Of a stretch of 64,000 bases of DNA, positions 63,043 through 64,000 are shown piece by piece. A program made the translations under genes and the position numbers. This DNA comes from Planctomycetaceae bacterium. GTDB taxonomy: Bacteria; Planctomycetota; Planctomycetia; Pirellulales; Pirellulaceae. The notes under the pieces were generated by a model. That model searched no databases, was not told the DNA's origin, and saw only the letters and a list, made by a program, of their open reading frames with translations. Location of the stretch: NCBI GenBank assembly GCA_016794985.1, contig JAEUIQ010000075.1, positions 62,001 to 126,000 on the forward strand. Reading direction: 5' to 3'. Each line of letters opens with the position of its first letter. Within the stretch, counting starts at the first letter, position 1.

Positions 63043-63156
63043 TCGGCGGAGCATTTCTCAGATTTGAATCGTAGCGAAGTTTTCGATGACCTAATTCCTG
63101 GCCCAACACCACAACCATATCGCTCCACCAATCGGCGGGTTTCTCCTGATCGCATC

Positions 63157-63660
63157 ATGCCAAAACCAGCTTCTCGATCTGAACTTCTCACCGCAAGCAA
63201 CGAAGCATTCCAGACTCTGGAAGCACTACTGGCTGCTCTGACCGAATCGCAACTGGCTGCCGAGTTTCCATTCCCCCATCGCGATCGCAACGTCCGAGAC
63301 GTGTTGGCCCATCTGTACGAGTGGCAACAGATGTTTTTCGCCTGGTACAAAGTGGGCATGAGTGGCAACCAGCCCTTGATGCCAGCACCAGGGTTCACCT
63401 GGAGAGAAACGCCGGAATTGAATCAACAAATTTGGCAGCAATACCAGTCACTGGCCTTGGCCGAAATCCGAGCGAAACTCAAACGTTCACACAACAAACT
63501 GCAAAAGCTAATCCAAACTCACTCGAACGAAGAGCTCTTTACCAAACGCCGCTACTCATGGACCGGGACAACCTCGCTGGGCGCTTACATAACCTCCGCC
63601 GGCTGGAGCCATTACCACTGGGCGCTGAAGCTTATGCGAAGAGTTGTCGCGCGACGTTGA
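63157..63660 (+). CDS. ClbS/DfsB-like four-helix protein
   Basis: 167 residues, all-helical. The sequence resembles the ClbS/DfsB group, DinB-fold four-helix proteins: ELLTASNEAFQTLEALLAAL at the start, then RNVRDVLAHLYEWQQMF and SAGWSHYHWALKLMRR at the end with a His pattern. In ClbS the role is protection against colibactin; other members are uncharacterised. ATG at 63157 is chosen; an upstream in-frame TTG exists. Confidence 0.8.
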   Translation: MPKPASRSELLTASNEAFQTLEALLAALTESQLAAEFPFPHRDRNVRDVLAHLYEWQQMFFAWYKVGMSGNQPLMPAPGFTWRETPELNQQIWQQYQSLALAEIRAKLKRSHNKLQKLIQTHSNEELFTKRRYSWTGTTSLGAYITSAGWSHYHWALKLMRRVVARR

Positions 63661-63735
63661 ACCGAGACATACTTGCATCTGACCGTCGCTGCTAGCAAGC
63701 CGCGACGATTCTCGGGATTCTCGACTTGCCACACG

Positions 63736-63745
63736 TACAAGTGTA
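63736..63745. promoter_or_regulatory. BlaI/MecI/CopY-type operator 1, TACAAGTGTA
   Basis: A perfect TACA-N2-TGTA half-site pair, 76 bases before the BlaI-like ATG, immediately upstream of a possible -35 (TTGTAC at 63747-63752). Confidence 0.75.
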
Positions 63746-63779
63746 ATTGTACGCTGCTCTCCTGACGATATTAGTCATG

Positions 63780-63789
63780 TACAAATGTA
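63780..63789. promoter_or_regulatory. BlaI/MecI/CopY-type operator 2, TACAAATGTA
   Basis: A second perfect TACA-N2-TGTA site, 44 bases from the first centre to centre (about four helical turns), between the likely promoter (weak -10 TATTAG at 63769-63774) and the gene's ribosome site. Autoregulation by the gene product is the simplest reading. Confidence 0.78.
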
Positions 63790-63820
63790 CGCAAGCGTGT
63801 TCGCGGGAAAGGAATTTGGG

Positions 63821-64000
63821 ATGGTGGATCGACCGGCGTTGTCGAAAGGCGAAATGGCGGTGGCTCGGGCGTTGTGGGAAGTCGGGCCGGCGACGGTCCG
63901 CCAAATTCATCAGAAAGTTGAAGAACACGAAGCGATGAACTTCGTTACCGTACAAACGTACCTGCGGCGATTGGAAGCGAAAGGGCATGCGAACTCCAAG
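63821..64000 (+). CDS. BlaI/MecI/CopY-family transcriptional regulator, N-terminal part
   Basis: 60 codons from ATG 63821 to the window edge. The winged-helix head is typical: LSKGEMAVARALWEVGPATV, then FVTVQTYLRRLEAKGH as the recognition helix. AAAGGAA lies upstream. In this family a membrane sensor-protease (BlaR1/MecR1-like) normally follows, which would be beyond the window. Two operators stand in front of the gene. Confidence 0.92.
   Translation, partial: MVDRPALSKGEMAVARALWEVGPATVRQIHQKVEEHEAMNFVTVQTYLRRLEAKGHANSK

Overview
The window looks like a chromosomal segment of a Planctomycetota bacterium, most likely from the Pirellulales. The evidence is lineage-typical content, not any marker gene: two membrane-anchored Ser/Thr kinases (one coupled to an ECF sigma factor), giant secreted proteins built from tandem modules ending in RTX-type repeats, a PEP-CTERM protein, a secreted sugar-phosphate isomerase-like protein, a Rho factor with a long hydrophilic N-terminal arm, and many ATG/GTG/TTG start choices. 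No rRNA, tRNA, CRISPR array or prophage was recognised.

Layout. 1-7.5 kb: an S46 dipeptidyl-peptidase cut off by the window edge, an acidic unknown protein, urocanate hydratase, a NUDIX hydrolase and transketolase. 7.6-14.5 kb: a kinase with a lone RF-1-domain protein, then, across a bidirectional terminator, a metzincin-type secreted protease. 14.7-22 kb: a TIGR03546/TIGR03545-like membrane pair, a sigma-70 factor, and an ECF sigma factor translationally coupled to a second kinase. 22-33 kb: a secreted lysyl-oxidase-like multidomain protein, a metallo-hydrolase, glucose-6-phosphate isomerase, an SGNH hydrolase, and a 1620-residue relative of the 10.7-14 kb protease in which all three zinc-binding histidines are gone. 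33-44.5 kb: an SRAP protein, a secreted rhodanese-like protein, a secreted TIM barrel, an active/inactive M16 peptidase pair, a molybdopterin-domain/pentapeptide-repeat fusion beside a RegB/RegA-like redox two-component system, an orphan LolD-type ATPase and a thioesterase in the rpsR transcript. 45-55.5 kb: a WcaJ-type sugar transferase, the coaE-rho-ribH-nusB cluster, a DUF3667-like protein, a PEP-CTERM protein, metK, and an HDOD/degenerate-GGDEF protein. 55.5-64 kb: a 48-residue membrane protein, an FMN-dependent hydroxyacid oxidase, a REP-associated transposase (RAYT) bracketed by two arrays of a 94-bp three-hairpin repeat, a split version of the tomato Tm-1 architecture, a probable outer-membrane barrel, a ClbS/DfsB-like protein, and the start of a BlaI/MecI regulator preceded by two perfect TACA-N2-TGTA operators.

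Most housekeeping genes stand alone or in short clusters on both strands, with several tail-to-tail neighbours separated by only a few bases (5460/5466, 21983/21987) or overlapping (43054-43075). The most unusual material is the pair of modular secreted proteins (active protease plus pseudo-protease), the RAYT/repeat island, the RegBA-associated molybdopterin/pentapeptide fusion, and the lysyl-oxidase/P-domain/H-lectin-like protein. Start positions were chosen by hand from Shine-Dalgarno matches and may be off by a few codons where noted.
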